Source of the DNA: Hetaerina americana
Taxonomy: Eukaryota; Arthropoda; Insecta; Odonata; Calopterygidae
Direction: 5' to 3'
NCBI GenBank assembly: GCA_022747635.1
Contig: JAKTNV010000004.1
Location: 91,021,552-91,085,551 of the forward strand
Length of the DNA stretch: 64,000 nt
The notes under the pieces are model-generated. The model searched no databases. It had not been told where the DNA came from and worked only from the letters and a program-made list of their open reading frames with translations. This document shows, in pieces, positions 1 through 12,352 of this stretch; the first letter of the stretch is position 1; every line of letters starts with the position of its first letter. Made by a program: the position numbers and the translations under genes.

Positions 1-2380
1 TTTCAAGGATTACAATTATAGTTCTGAAAATCAACCACGTCTTCTGCATGACTTAATCCTCGAAAACATTCTCTAACGTCTTTGGTTAGTTCTCCAAGGA
101 ATCCAAGAAAAAGCCATGAAATTTGAGACAAAGGGTAACTGAATGATCAAACGGAAACAGTGAGCTATCTCAGCGGTTTGTGTCAGCGGTTGAGAGACTT
201 TTGAGCTTCGCAGGACCCTTCCACGTATACCCTCTCGCATTCCGCGATGCCTCTTCAGTGCGGTATATGTGTATGACTAAACTGGTCTTATCCCTAAGCT
301 TACTTAGGAAAAAGACACAAATAGAATTAGCCAAAACGGACAACTAAATTAATCTAACAAGCAGTAAGCATTCTACTGTTTGCAACATTGAATGGTATTA
401 AAATGAGCAAATATGAATGATTAATTAAATTAATGGTAGTAGTACTTTGGGTGGAATAAGAGAGTGAACGGTAGCAAAAAATTAAGTTTCTCAAAAAATA
501 AAGGCTTTCAGTTTGAAGCAAGCCACGGAAGAATGCGCTAGCGAGCAGAACTTGCGATAATGGGTAGAAGAGGAAGAAAAAAAGGAGTTATTGACCACGG
601 GAGGATGAGATGAATTAAACAGAGATATAAAATGATTGTTTAAAATCTGGTCGTGTTGAATACTTGTGGTTAAATAGTTATTTTGCAGGGATCAGCTAAA
701 AATTCAAGTAAGATAAGATGATCAATACAGTGAATGGAAAGCAATTTCCAATTTTTTAATGAAAATTTGAATTGCGATTACCGGCAACAGCAATTTTAAT
801 AAAAATTAACCATAGAAAAAGAATCCTAAAATAAATTTAACATTTTACTGGAATTAAGGCAATTAGGGAAGTAGTAAAGGAAAGATGGCATAACCAATGT
901 TAATTCCATAAATATACATAGAGAATAGAATTAAAATTCATCGTAATAACAACTCTACGGTTTCCATGCTATAACAAATTTGAAATACAGCGATCATTAT
1001 GCGTTGATAAATGGGCCAAATTTTTGCACAAAATTTGCTAAGGAATCACTCAACTATCTACTCCATTACTTGAATATTTGTTGATAGGACGTTTAGGAAC
1101 TATACAAAAAGCAAACCCACGCAATGTGCACAATTCGTAAGGAAGAATGAATTTGTAAATACATATAAATTAGTTTTTTATAACATTTTTTATAAAATCC
1201 CCTTAAATGAAGTATTTTTTTTTATTTTGAGGGCTTCATGTTCACTTCATTGAATATCATGGACACCTGGAACGCTTGTTAATACTCTACGTCTACCCGT
1301 TGAGCCTGAGTGACTTGCAAAGCCTCGGAGAAGCGGGACCGGAAGGGAGTCAAGAAGAGAGGGAAGAGAAGGAAAGAGGAAAGAATGCGTAGTTTGGACT
1401 TGGGTGAGCGAAAATGCAGGCACAATGGGGTAACTGGACTTCTCTATTTTCCGGATCGCGCCCTCTTATGTCCACCATTACTTCATCTTTGAGTAGGTCA
1501 ATGCGGAGATGGGTCCACAGAAAAAGATTGCTCATCCTCTAACCACACGCTGCTCACCGATCTTTCACCTTCCTCTTTTTTTTATATTTTTTGCAAAATT
1601 TGACTCCTTTTCCCGCGTTATTTCATTTTTTTTATTTGATACCAATCTAGACAGGTGATGGGACCGGTTTACCGGATACATATTTTTGATGCCATAATAT
1701 TTTTTGATATTTTGATGATCTTATAGTATTTTGATGACTCTTTTTTCAAACGTTTGCTGAATTTTTCGACAGAACGAATAGAGAGTACGCTTCATCAATT
1801 CATTTTGGGCTTAATACGATGAAGATTCCTCAATATTTCATTGGCAGCCTCGAGGATAAGAAAATTTCCTACTTACTAGTATTAGTATTTGCATTTCTGC
1901 AGTATATTTATAAAATTATTGACAGTTCCTTTGGATATTAACAGAAGTTATCCGTTGGCATATGAAATTATTTCATTTCAATTACGTACTTATATCATTC
2001 ATTTCATCGAATATCTTATTTTGAGGACTCAATTGATATAAAATTATGCCCAGAAGGTTTGTGCAATTTCCTTGAATATGCTACACAATAGGTTTTTATG
2101 GATTGCAAGGAATATTAACGGAATACTGTCTCTCTATTCCAGAAAATTACATTCCATTATTTCAATATAAAACAGTCACATGCGCTATTTATTTCATGAC
2201 CAAGGTGTTTTGAACTAATTATAATCAGCCTAATATTATTCGTTTCCCTGTTGCCCTTAAAAGTTTTAAAATATTACGTGAACATAAATAACTCACGTGA
2301 ATGTATTTGCCATTGATTCAGTTTCGTATTTACATTTAAAGGAGAAGTTAGTAGTTATTAGGGGAGGCGACCGACAATTT
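1..2380. other. AT-rich non-coding stretch, nothing recognised
   Basis: No open frame longer than about 60 codons and no repeat or RNA gene that I can name. A short purine-rich patch (about 1325-1385) and runs of T (1205-1225, 1565-1640) stand out. The patch at 1680-1750 repeats a TTTTGATG-like word several times without forming a regular tandem array. Confidence 0.6.
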
Positions 2381-2439
2381 AGGTAATATCCACCATTAGG
2401 GATGGATGGGAAAGAAGGAAGGGTGAAGAGAAACTCGGT

Positions 2440-2560
2440 GTCGGCATTAGCCTACTAAGCCGCATAGCCTAACCGCCGAATCCAGGAATACAGATTCGGA
2501 CCCGGGCTCTGTTCTTGGGAAAACAGTGCATTAGCCACCGTGCCATTCCGATATTACAAT
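2440..2560 (-). repeat. Probable tRNA-derived SINE head (minus strand)
   Basis: Read on the minus strand, a B-box-like word GGGTCCGAATC (2493-2503) lies about 30 bases downstream of an A-box-like word TGGCACGGTGG (about 2533-2543). Between them CTGTT and AACAG can form an anticodon-like stem. This spacing fits a pol III internal promoter from a decayed tRNA-related SINE. The B box differs from the consensus and no second copy was found in the window, so the call is tentative. Confidence 0.4.
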
Positions 2561-2816
2561 CTAAATATACCTATTATGAGATTTACTATTGCCTATCAAC
2601 ATAAAAATTATTATAGATGATATTCCTGGCAGAAATATTCTATTATTTAGGGTTCGAAAGCCTTGAATGTTACCTGTTAATATTATGAATGACACCCATT
2701 ACGAAAATTACTATTATAATGTCCTATTATTACTGTTTCCTCTTAGACTTTTTAATATATGGTCAAATATTTTGTGATAGTTTTATCAATAATTTTGTAT
2801 CTTTATGCACACGAAA

Positions 2817-2933
2817 AATTTCAGAGTTTAAGAGGACGCCTCGGTAGCTTAAGTGGCTAAAGCACTCGACCGAATATTGAGGGATCTGGGTTCGAATCCC
2901 AGTCAAGGCGAATGATTTTTACACTCTGAAATT
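2817..2933. repeat. Inverted repeat bracketing the tRNA-like element
   Basis: ATTTCAGAGT (about 2818-2827) upstream is matched by ACTCTGAAAT (about 2921-2931) downstream, so the tRNA-like unit sits inside a short hairpin-forming unit of about 115 bp. Target-site duplications would be direct repeats. This is inverted, so it may be part of the repeat unit itself. Confidence 0.5.
2838..2910 (+). tRNA. tRNA-like element, anticodon position GAA (Phe-like), probably a SINE head or pseudo-tRNA
   Basis: The sequence folds as a 73-nt cloverleaf. The acceptor stem is 2838-2844 with 2903-2909 (one C-A mismatch, one G-T). The D stem GCTT/AAGC is 2847-2850 with 2860-2863. The anticodon stem is 2865-2869 with 2877-2881, and the T arm CTGGG/CCCAG surrounds TTCGAAT. 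A box (2845-2856) and B box GGTTCGAATCC (2889-2899) are both good, and a T5 run (2915-2919) is a pol III terminator. The anticodon loop is wrong for a working tRNA: position 33 is C, not the near-invariant U, and position 37 is a pyrimidine. A transcribed tRNA-like element or SINE head is therefore likelier than a decoding tRNA. Confidence 0.55.
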
Positions 2934-2939
2934 GTTGCA

Positions 2940-5860
2940 TTGTAAGCAAAGAGTTACTTTGATTAACAGAAAAAATCAAAGAGAGTGATTTCATTTCGGG
3001 GCTGAACTTTACTCGCCTACTTTTATCAAAAGAAATCTATCAAGTCATTATGAAAAATGATTAGAAATGGAGCTGATATACTTGAGAGCAAAATTCAAGA
3101 GCGGTTGGAAACAAAAAACAACTCTGAATTTTAAGCACACCTCCCTTGTTATGTATCAGGTGCAAAAGATTCAAGGGCTAAAAGTCTGGCTCATTTTGCA
3201 TAGAATAAACAGGGTGTGCTTCACAGCGGCATCCGCTGGAGAGTCTTCCCTTAAGTTGCGGTGGGGGGAGGGGGGGTACGAGGCTGGAGGCTGGATCATC
3301 GCGGATTTCCCCAGTCGGCCATCAAAGTTTAAAATTTCACCGCGCCGGAACTCCTTCCCACCGTCCTCGGAAAAAGGAACGCGAAGAGTAAATTTGACCA
3401 CCCGTCACTCCAAAAAAGCCCATGCGAGGCTGAAAGGCTTATCAACCACTATCCCCGAAATAGCAAGTGTAAATGTAAAATGTGCACCCAACCGAAAAAT
3501 CGTCAGGGATGTATAAGAAGATGGGAGAAGTGTGAAAGGAAGCGTGGAATGTGCACTGACGAGCCAAGATCTATTTTCCTTCGATTGAAGCCAGGAAACA
3601 GCCTTGACGTTAATAGTCACGCTAGGAATCAGTTTAAGAAAATTAATTCGTGCATGAGTGTACATACACGCTCTACGAGAGACACTAAGAACCAAGAAAG
3701 TTATGATGCACGACCGAAGAGCAATACTGATTCTGCTTTCATATGCTCTGAAGGTATAATGTCTCTGATGCAGTGCAGAGGGGAGACTTAAAGCACTTTG
3801 GCACTTCATCTACTCGTCGTGCTCACCGCCACCAGTCTCTTGACGCAACCCGAGTGCCCTCGAGCGTGTGGCGGTGGTGGGGGAGACATAACTCGGATGA
3901 TTGTTCATTGGAACGCTTGCCTTACAACGAAATATAAACAAGTATACATCAGCGAGAATTAAGGATATCCATTTTCTTGCTAGCTTCGTTTATTATTGGA
4001 AACATACAATGACTAAAATTTAGCTACTTCAACTACTTGAATTTAGGATCTGAAAATGTCTTTAGAGAAGAAAATTAAAGTTCGCAATACCGAATTGGAA
4101 CCACACACCCACAATCGGGAAAGGATTTAAGACATAAATACGGTAGCTATCTGGATATATTATTCAACAACGATTTAATTTTAAAACATCATAATACAAA
4201 GAGTATGCGAGACCAACAGTTTTTTATTCTTCAAAGGTACCGCTTTCCTCAATTATCTTTTAAAAGGCTTTCTGAAAAATAACTCTCAATAATATTTATT
4301 ATACAAGAGTCAATTACATTAGACTCTTTTGATTTAAGAATATCGAATAGTAACATAAAAATCTTCTGAGAGAGGTCTTTTTCTTTCTTCATTAATACCG
4401 ATTGCCAATGGAATAAAAAGCGGTCATATAAATCCTTAAGTGCACTGCCAAATATTTACTTTTAAATCATATTTACTTAAAATTCACTGCACAAATATTA
4501 CACATTGCTGTTTATAGTAGTACAGGAAATTTTTACCACTTGGTCCTCTGGAGAGTACCAATTACATAAATGTTGACGATTATCTAGTTTAAATATGGGG
4601 AAAAGAGCAGAGTTATGAAAACGATAAACTCAAATCGTTCACAGGAAACATAATGAATACAATAATTGTGAACCCATCACCAATTTCTATAATTAATTCA
4701 CAGTTTACATTAAATGGACATATGAATGCTTTTTTGTTCATCTAAATCAGCTTGGGAATTCCCTGGATTTTGATTAAAACGATAAATGCGTCCTCGCAAA
4801 TAACTCTGGTGTCACGCCAGAGAAAATTTAAATAATCAATTACCAGCCATATTTAATTATCGATTCAAAATATGAAAAGAAGAGAGTATATTTAATGAGA
4901 GGTGAAGCATTGGTGTTTCCCTGGTAGCGCTCTGGTGTTTCCTGAGTGTGAAGAACAATATAGGGCTATGAGTTTAGAAAACGCGCGGATTATCAGGGAA
5001 ACGATCAGCTAAAAAAAACATACTAAAGTATCCAATTGGTGTCTTTCGCCAAGGGATTGATTCGTTCAAATGCCGAATAACTTATTACGTCACGGTTGAG
5101 TCGCAACTGGCGCAATCATAAAGATTTGAATACCTTCTAGAATGCATTGGCTTAAAGTAAAATGCTGTCAGATTCAATTTACATTCTCAAATTAATTCAT
5201 ACTGAGCCAAGTAATTTGAAAGTTGATTATAGAATGTGGTTGCTATTAATACATATTTGCAATTTTAAATAAGTTTCACGAGATCCAAAGCCAATGGATG
5301 AAAATTATAATTGCCAATTATATCTACGCTACATAAATGAGTTTTACTGAAAACAGAAATATGCACATTGCGGAGTATTTCTTTTTGAGATATGAAATTG
5401 CATTTGCGAGTGGTGCAAATTCCTAAATATTTAATTAAATTAATCAAAAAATAAAAGGCGATTCCTAATAATAATACTTAACTCAAGAAGGCCTGCTACG
5501 ATTAACAAAATAGAGTAAGATGATCAAATTATTGTAAAAAAAGATGCTTGAAAATCGGAATATTTTGCCACACGCAAAACCTTAGCCAATACGATATGAG
5601 TAAAACAAATGAACGTTTTTATTCTCCTGGTGTCGGTTGTGATAGCGATATCCCTGCAAATCTAACCATCCTCACAGCAAATTTTGTAGTCAAACCATGA
5701 AGTACAATTCAACTGGACAAATTTTTAGGTTGACTAATGTCTAAATATGATTGTCAATAGAAATTTTCAAAAAGAATCTGTTTCAAATTTAGTGCTAGTC
5801 AGTTGAAGAGCAACTAAAGGATAAATCATAAGAATAGCAAATATACCATCCATCTTCGCA
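2940..5860. other. Intergenic or intronic DNA; two weak GC patches
   Basis: Mostly AT-rich. The 149-codon frame near 3067-3516 overlaps comparable frames on the other strand and shows no recognisable domain, so I do not call it a gene. A G-rich run (3259-3277) and a short inverted repeat CACCGCCAC/GTGGCGGTG (about 3823-3880) are the only visible structures. From 3900 to 5860 I see nothing. Confidence 0.55.
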
Positions 5861-5869
5861 GGGTTAAAG

Positions 5870-6300
5870 AACGCCCTGCAGGAGGGGGAAATTTGCGTAT
5901 CGGAATATCTTAAATCCCGACCCCGATCCGGATGGGGGATAATGGCAGTCGCGAGGGAGGGGACGGCCGAGAAGCGCTTTGGGTGGGGGAGCCATGGGGC
6001 AGGGGTGGGCAGGAGTGAGTCGGGAGTAAGGGGATTGGGGGGACGGGGGTGGAAAGAGCAAAGGATCGGTGGATGTAACGGTGGAGGGGGAATGGAGGGA
6101 GGCGGGGGCGAGGGAGGTTGTTTCTGTCTCGCGGAATATATATTGATTCGAATTTACATGCAACTACGTCCGGAATTGGATTTGATCGGCAATCTCATAT
6201 CCAGGAAGTGGCGAGGCGGGAGAGGGCGTCGGGGAGAGAGAGCTGAGAGCGAGTCGCGGATGGGGCACGGGGTGACGTGGGAATGGCCTGCCCTCTTTTA
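5870..6300. other. G-rich, CpG-containing island with G4 motifs
   Basis: The plus strand is strongly purine-rich and G-run-rich, in contrast with AT-rich flanks. Two G-quadruplex-type patterns of four or more G runs with short loops occur at 5981-6009 and about 6021-6052. Long frames here (197 codons at 5942-6535) come from the composition and run into the (AT)n tract, so they are not gene evidence. The island ends at the microsatellite. Confidence 0.6.
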
Positions 6301-6329
6301 CTTGGGATTTTCTCACACCCATCCCCGCA

Positions 6330-6470
<141 letters not shown>

Positions 6471-7355
6471 GGAGAAAGATCTGCTGGAATAATCCCGGGC
6501 AGAACGATTTTCAAAGCGGGAAGACGATAATCTGAGAAAAAAAGAGCTGGGAAGTAACTGGTGATTTTTCTGTAAGGCTTTTTTACTTGAAAAGCCAAAG
6601 CACGGCCATTCACTGAACTGGCCCATGGCGTAAAAAATCCATACCAGTCTTTAGTAAGAAATGCGAGGCAATATTTTATGAGAGATAAAACTCCTCTTCA
6701 ATCTCGACGATACTAGTGCCATGCTCCAAGCAAAAATATTTTGGTACATTTTCGCAGTAATAGTTACGGAAAAATTTACGTTTTAAGCTAATCTGAATGA
6801 AGTTTATTGAATTTCAAGTCATGGCAATTATGAAAATAAATTTAGGGCTTCAAAATACTTTAGTTTAATTTTGGAAACAATCTAACCCTTTATGAAATAA
6901 ACCATCAATGCTAAATGGCAAAAAGAGAATTACATGAAACAAATTAACTGCTGAATAGTATTCTGTGCTCTTCCTGTCATTTTTCATGCGCACATCATAC
7001 ATGCGTAAACATCACACAATATGAATCTCAGGTTTATTTTTGGAAAACATTATTATGAATAATAAAAATGGAATATGCACTAGGCACTTTAGCCTTCATG
7101 AAACATTCTCCGTTAATGGGAGGATTTTTTTGAATTCGCGCATGAAAAAATTTAACAACGGTTACCTTCCCGCTAGAATTTCCATCTAAAGCATTTTTCC
7201 TGAGTTTTATAGAGATTTAAAGGGATTTTACGAAATCTCAATGGCGACTGAAATTATTTCCTGGCTCGCATGATGGCAGCGATATGAAAAACTCCCCTCA
7301 TGTATGAATAAATCACGTAACTATACGAACGCGTTAACTGCAAAATACGGACGAA
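6471..7355. other. AT-rich stretch, nothing recognised
   Basis: No repeat, RNA gene or plausible coding frame visible. Confidence 0.6.
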
Positions 7356-7359
7356 AGTA

Positions 7360-7790
7360 GGGAGGTCGGAGCGGAGGGGAAGATCGGAATGTATGTATGG
7401 GGAATTATTATTATTCCCATAAAAACCAATCTCCTACATTCTCACAACCCTACCGCTCCCCTTTTTCCACGCATGCCCAACCTCATATTTCGCATCATCC
7501 ATGGCAACCATTCCTTCTCCCCAATGCACCACCGCCACCGAGAATTCCCTCCCTGGGCAACCAACATCCATTCACCCAGCGCTGCCTCCCCCCCACCCTC
7601 TCAACCGCCGTCGCTCCAATTTGCCGCCAGATATCATTCCACCACTCTGCCTCCGCCGTGGGCCTTCATACCGCCCTTCCCCGGGGGCCCACTCACCTCG
7701 AGCCCTCACCCTCACTCCTCTCCACCCACCAATCGGCCCTCCGCCTCGCGTCTTAATACAACCACGTGCGTACGAATCGCTGTTGTGGTG
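7360..7790. other. C-rich, CpG-containing island
   Basis: The plus strand is pyrimidine-rich (many CCC and CCTCC words), the opposite asymmetry to the island at 5870. Three overlapping plus-strand frames give Pro/Ser/His-rich translations with no domain, which is what this composition produces by chance. No clear repeat similarity to other parts of the window. Confidence 0.55.
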
Positions 7791-8325
7791 AATATTTGGT
7801 CTTGCCACCTGATACGTATTTATCTAATTGTTAATTTTTATTTCAATCATTGCTGCTTTTCTAATCCTTAAATTAACAAATATAACGGACCCATGATATC
7901 CCTCGATGGATTTACAATCTTGAGTTATTTATAAATCCTTATAAATGTCGGTAAATATCATATATTAAATTTCATAACGTATTTCTTTAGCTTTATTAAG
8001 TCTACTAAACAGGCACCTTTCAACAGAAGTCACTAAAATTCCGTAAAAAGTCAGGATATTACGATTTGATTTTTAAAAAGATTTTCAGCTGTTATTCTGA
8101 ACTCTTATTTAACTGCGATTTGCTGGAATTTATAAAATGATCAATAATAATTAAAATTAAATTAGCTTAGTTTAAAAGAAATTCGACATATAAATACTAA
8201 AACTAGATGTCACAAAAATGAGAAAAAATCGGTTTTACGTCGGAAAATATAGGCATTTTTTGAAACTTAATTATTTTCATAGACTATTCATTATTATTTT
8301 TCCTCATAAAATTCAGTAGTTTCTT
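7791..8325. other. AT-rich stretch, nothing recognised
   Basis: No supportable feature. Confidence 0.6.
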
Positions 8326-8329
8326 CTGT

Positions 8330-8820
8330 GGAATGAGAGGAATGGCAACCACGACTGCCGATCGCGATCCGTCGTCGCGTCCCTCCTTAGAAGGCGGCCC
8401 CGCACACATTCCTTGGATCACCCTACGCCAGGCAGACAACACCCTTTTCTTTCTCACGGCACTCTATCACCCCCGTCAGTCAGCAGCATCCCGGGCCTTC
8501 CTACGCCACCCTCGGCAGTATTCCCACCTCTCCGATCCCTTTCAACGTGATAGGGAGGCGGAGACGCCTCCGGTCCAGGGCACCGGTACGGACACCGGCA
8601 TTAGCGGGGGCGCAAAAGGGACGTGGGAAGGGATGTGGGCTCTGGGGGCCGAGCGTGAGGAGAAGGATGCGACGAGAGAGGACAGAGGAAGGGAAAAGAT
8701 TTCTCAATACGCACACGACGGATAAGAATGACATAGCATGAAGGGCGACAGTTTGACGGTGGAGTGAGACCGGGGGGATTATTTCAAGATTGAACGGGAC
8801 ACGGCACGAGGCCAAAGGTT
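8330..8820. other. GC-rich island with CpG
   Basis: GC-rich on both strands with frequent CG. The 130-codon frame (8333-8725, plus) begins with ATG but has no recognised domain, and equally long frames lie on the other strand. I leave it as an island and not a gene. A single-exon lineage-specific protein cannot be excluded. Confidence 0.5.
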
Positions 8821-9840
8821 TTATCGATATATCTCGTCGTGGCCGTTTGTTGCTCTACTCTGGTCTGCCCATATTGTTTCGCTTGGTTGAAGGTGATGGA
8901 TGAGACCCACGCGCCACGCGTGGAGGGAAGACGAGACCAATGAAACCATGCTTGTTCACCATTCGCCCAGCATCTCCCTTCTGCATGCAAGAGGATCATT
9001 ATCGCCTTACTTGAGGCAGCACTAGCTGTATTTATCCAACCTTTAAAACAATACTTTTTGGTCCGTGAACCAGAAAACATCAACCTACAGTTACTCGCAA
9101 ATAACGCACCCACGGATGTATACTCGACCAACTAAGGCACAATTTACATGGCGCAAGTATGGCTCTATGTCCCTCTGAGTGAAATGTGAGAGGAAGTGAC
9201 AACAGTGATGACGACACAGATGAATTGCTGAGTAAAAACACTGATGTGAACGGATAAATTGGTAAAAAAATGAGTGTTTTCATTTTATGGGAACCAGAAA
9301 TACCTATTAAAAGTTTAAAACGCAATTATACAGTAATGACAATATGTACCTGTACAGTATGATTACCGATAAAATATTATTAGGAAAGCCAAAGCGAGAA
9401 TGGCTCATTCGTGAAGAGGGATTTATTTTTTAGATCTGAACCACAAATGAATGAAAATTAATGGAAATTATATAATGAGAAAATTATGGCAGAAGACCGA
9501 GTAATTTAAAAAATAAACTTCTTAAGGAGAGAAAATTGACAGAGGAACGACAGTGAAAGGCAACACATCTAAAGGCATTCAACGAAAATTTACACTTGAA
9601 TACTTGTTAAATTCCTACTAGAGCCGCTTATGTTTTGTCTCGATACAAACTGTTAGTTATTTTGCGTAATTATTAACCGATCTTTCCAAGAATTCCGCCT
9701 AAGCAAGGGGAAAGAGTCAACGTCGAACATGCTTCCACAATATTTACTTGCCTTCTGGCGTCCCAGCCTTTTGATGACTGTTTTCCTCCACGAACCTTTG
9801 AAAGACGCCATCTCCTCTGGGCTCACAACCTTACCGTTAA
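8821..9840. other. Mixed composition, nothing recognised
   Basis: Moderate GC up to about 9130, AT-rich beyond. The frame at 8784-9131 (minus, 115 codons) shows no motif that I recognise. CCACGCGTGG near 8917 is a short palindrome of no clear meaning. Confidence 0.5.
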
Positions 9841-9849
9841 TCAAGTAAA

Positions 9850-10170
9850 GGGTGTGCAACAAAGGAAAGGGAAACGGGGAGAGGACATTGCCGCCGTAAA
9901 AGCGGCGCTGGAAAGGGGAAGAAAAGGAGGCGGGGAGTTAAGGAGGGCGTGACAACTATGGATGGTGAAAGATGATTGGTGGAAGTAGTTGGTTATAAAG
10001 GGTGAGGAGTACGGCGCTCGACACAAAACACGGCGAAAATTTGCGGGATCCGAAGATTGTCTCAGCAGGGAATTGTAGCCTCCTAAAGGGATCCAGCCTC
10101 CCCCTCTGGGACTCTTTCCCTTCTGCTTATCAGCAGGTGAGCAGCAGATTTTGGCTCTACGACGGCGTGT
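9850..10170. other. Purine-rich patch
   Basis: The plus strand is A/G-rich from about 9855 to 9995, then mixed GC. No coding or RNA signature. Confidence 0.5.
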
Positions 10171-10680
10171 CGTGGTAGGAAAACTTGTGCGGAAGCGGTG
10201 TCAATTGCAAAAGCACTCTAGTGGATATCAATAAGTTTTTTAATGCTAAAATGTATAAAGATGAAAACTTAATAGATTCTGTGACAGCTGGGCTCGAAGT
10301 AAAACGATTTTAAAGTTCTCTCACGCACTATAATGGCAATTTTTTTTAGAAAGGACTCCATGAAACGTCGGCGGGCTGAAGCAGAAGGATAACAGCAGGG
10401 TAAGAATTCATAGCTACAACTTCATCATATCCAGAAAGTAACGTGAGACGCAGAAATATTCCCCATGATTTAATGAATAAATCATAATACTTTAGGGAAA
10501 ATATATAATTTTCATTTGATAATCTAACACCTTAAAAGGTGAAATTTGGTAAATATATGATTCATTTTGGATCGGCATGAATTCTTATGAAAATGTCATC
10601 TCTCTTCATATAGCACGAGGTAGCACTTACACATTACCGCATTTGAATAACGATCGGGTACTCAATAAAAATATATTCAT
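10171..10680. other. AT-rich stretch, nothing recognised
   Basis: No supportable feature. Confidence 0.6.
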
Positions 10681-10689
10681 TTATTGGAG

Positions 10690-11170
10690 AAAGAAGTGGT
10701 GATGGATAGTTATCGCTTCGGAAGGCAAACGAGGGAATGGTGCAATGAGGGTCACGTTATGCCCTGTCGTGCCGCGGGAGCGACAGTGGAGTGCGTGCTT
10801 CCAGCAAGGGCAGGAACTCGAATGCGACAAGCGGGCACCACGGAAGGCGGCGACATAACGGATGAGTCGGCCGGACCGGATAGTGGCAGTGGGGGCGGGA
10901 AAGAGGGGACCAGGAGGCCGGGTGCCGCCGAGGCGTGGAGGAAGCGGTGGAGGAGGCGTGGAGGGAGCGGTGTAAGGCCTACGGCAGACGAACACTTCAT
11001 CAAAACTCGTCAGATGCTATTGTAAATGAGACGCACCCCGAATGGTTTCCGCTTCCGATGCTCGATGGCACAAACGAGCGGTGACGGCGGGGGCGGAGAG
11101 TGGCGCGAGGCGGGAGGGCAGCGGCCAATGGGGTAGGAGGGGGGTATGGGAGTAGCGCCCTGTGAAAAGG
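10690..11170. other. G-rich, CpG-rich island
   Basis: The plus strand is dominated by GGC, GGA and CGG words. Overlapping open frames exist on both strands (113 codons plus, 104 codons minus), as expected of GC-rich, stop-poor DNA. No domain recognised. Confidence 0.55.
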
Positions 11171-11585
11171 AATGAGCTTCCAATCAGGGGTTTGATTTCA
11201 CTCCAGGGGAGGAGACACGCTTTAAAAGTCGTTGTGAACCATTAGAAGAGCCCACGTGATAGCATTTTGATGAAAATAGTTCATCGCCGCTCTTCATTTG
11301 CCTTGCATAAATGAGTCACCCTCATTTTCGGCAATACTTATACTCTCTCCAAAAAAATCAACTGAAATAGATAAAAGTAACCCCTTGCTAATTTTTCCGT
11401 GGTCAAAAAAGTCATCTTATGCATAAATTTGGGATGAATGCCAACCTATATTCAGATGTGAAATACTACACCAATTGAAAGCTTTGTGCTAGACTAACCG
11501 AATTATATTTCACAAAGAATACATGATCCATTGCTGACTGGTGAGGTACCGGTACATGATCCCCGACTGCTATCGATCTAAGGTT
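11171..11585. other. AT-rich stretch, nothing recognised
   Basis: Contains the short palindrome GTACCGGTAC (about 11546-11556). Nothing else visible. Confidence 0.55.
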
Positions 11586-11589
11586 TGAA

Positions 11590-12160
11590 TAGTAAAAGTC
11601 CATATAACTCCAGCGTCGGTCTCCACGTCATCGGCTCTCCCCGTCATAGCTTCTCCCCGAACGCCCCACGGCCAATATCACGCCGGTTCATCCGCGCCCC
11701 CTCCTCCTGCATATGCCGTCCCGCTCGTCGTAGGCGTCCCACGCACCCCCACCGCAAACCCCCAAGGGGACGGAGGACTCATCCGGGAGCAGCAGAGTGT
11801 GGTCGGTGGTTCATTAGGAGGGGGGAAGGGGGCTTTCCTCCTCGGACATAGTAGCTGACAAGTTGCACGCGCGGACCTCCGCCGCCGCATTTCCTCGCCA
11901 TTCGTCACCCGACGCCCCCTCGCGGAAAGGTTTGGGTGGTGGTGGTAAGTAGGGAGAGTTGTGCGTCCCATCCGGTCAGCGACACGAGGGAAGGGGGGCG
12001 TTCTGGGTGCGCGAGAGACGGGCACCCTACCGTCGTATCCTCCCTTCGCAGTAAGTGACTGTTTCCGTGCGTCGCTTCCGAGTGACACGACAGCGGAAGC
12101 GAAAGGAAAATGAAGTACTCCTCTGCCGTCCCATCGCGGAAAGATCTTACGTACACCTCC
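11590..12160. other. GC-rich island, CpG-rich
   Basis: The most CpG-dense part of the left third. The 136-codon minus frame (11678-12088) has no recognisable domain and overlaps plus-strand frames. Candidate regulatory or conserved non-coding island. Confidence 0.55.
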
Positions 12161-12205
12161 GGTGTGACAAAGTGGATAGAAATTAAATGAAGAGTGTCAT
12201 GCTGG

Positions 12206-12352
12206 GATCACCTACTGCAGGTAAGGTAGAATTGGGGATAACGAAATCCTAGACATTCGAACACCGAAATCCAGTCGACCAAATCATAGTAAAACTACTA
12301 CTAAGTAAGAATTTTGCAAACGATAGTGACACTGCGAAGGCAGTAGGTGATC
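12206..12352. repeat. 13-bp perfect inverted repeat, 121-bp spacing
   Basis: GATCACCTACTGC at 12206-12218 is exactly reverse-complemented at 12340-12352. The interval is AT-rich and non-coding. The layout suggests a very short MITE-like unit, but no flanking target duplication is obvious. Confidence 0.45.

Noticed and set aside
2838..2910. Functional tRNA-Phe gene
   Set aside because: The anticodon loop lacks U33 and has a pyrimidine at 37; the flanking inverted repeat suggests a mobile or decayed unit.
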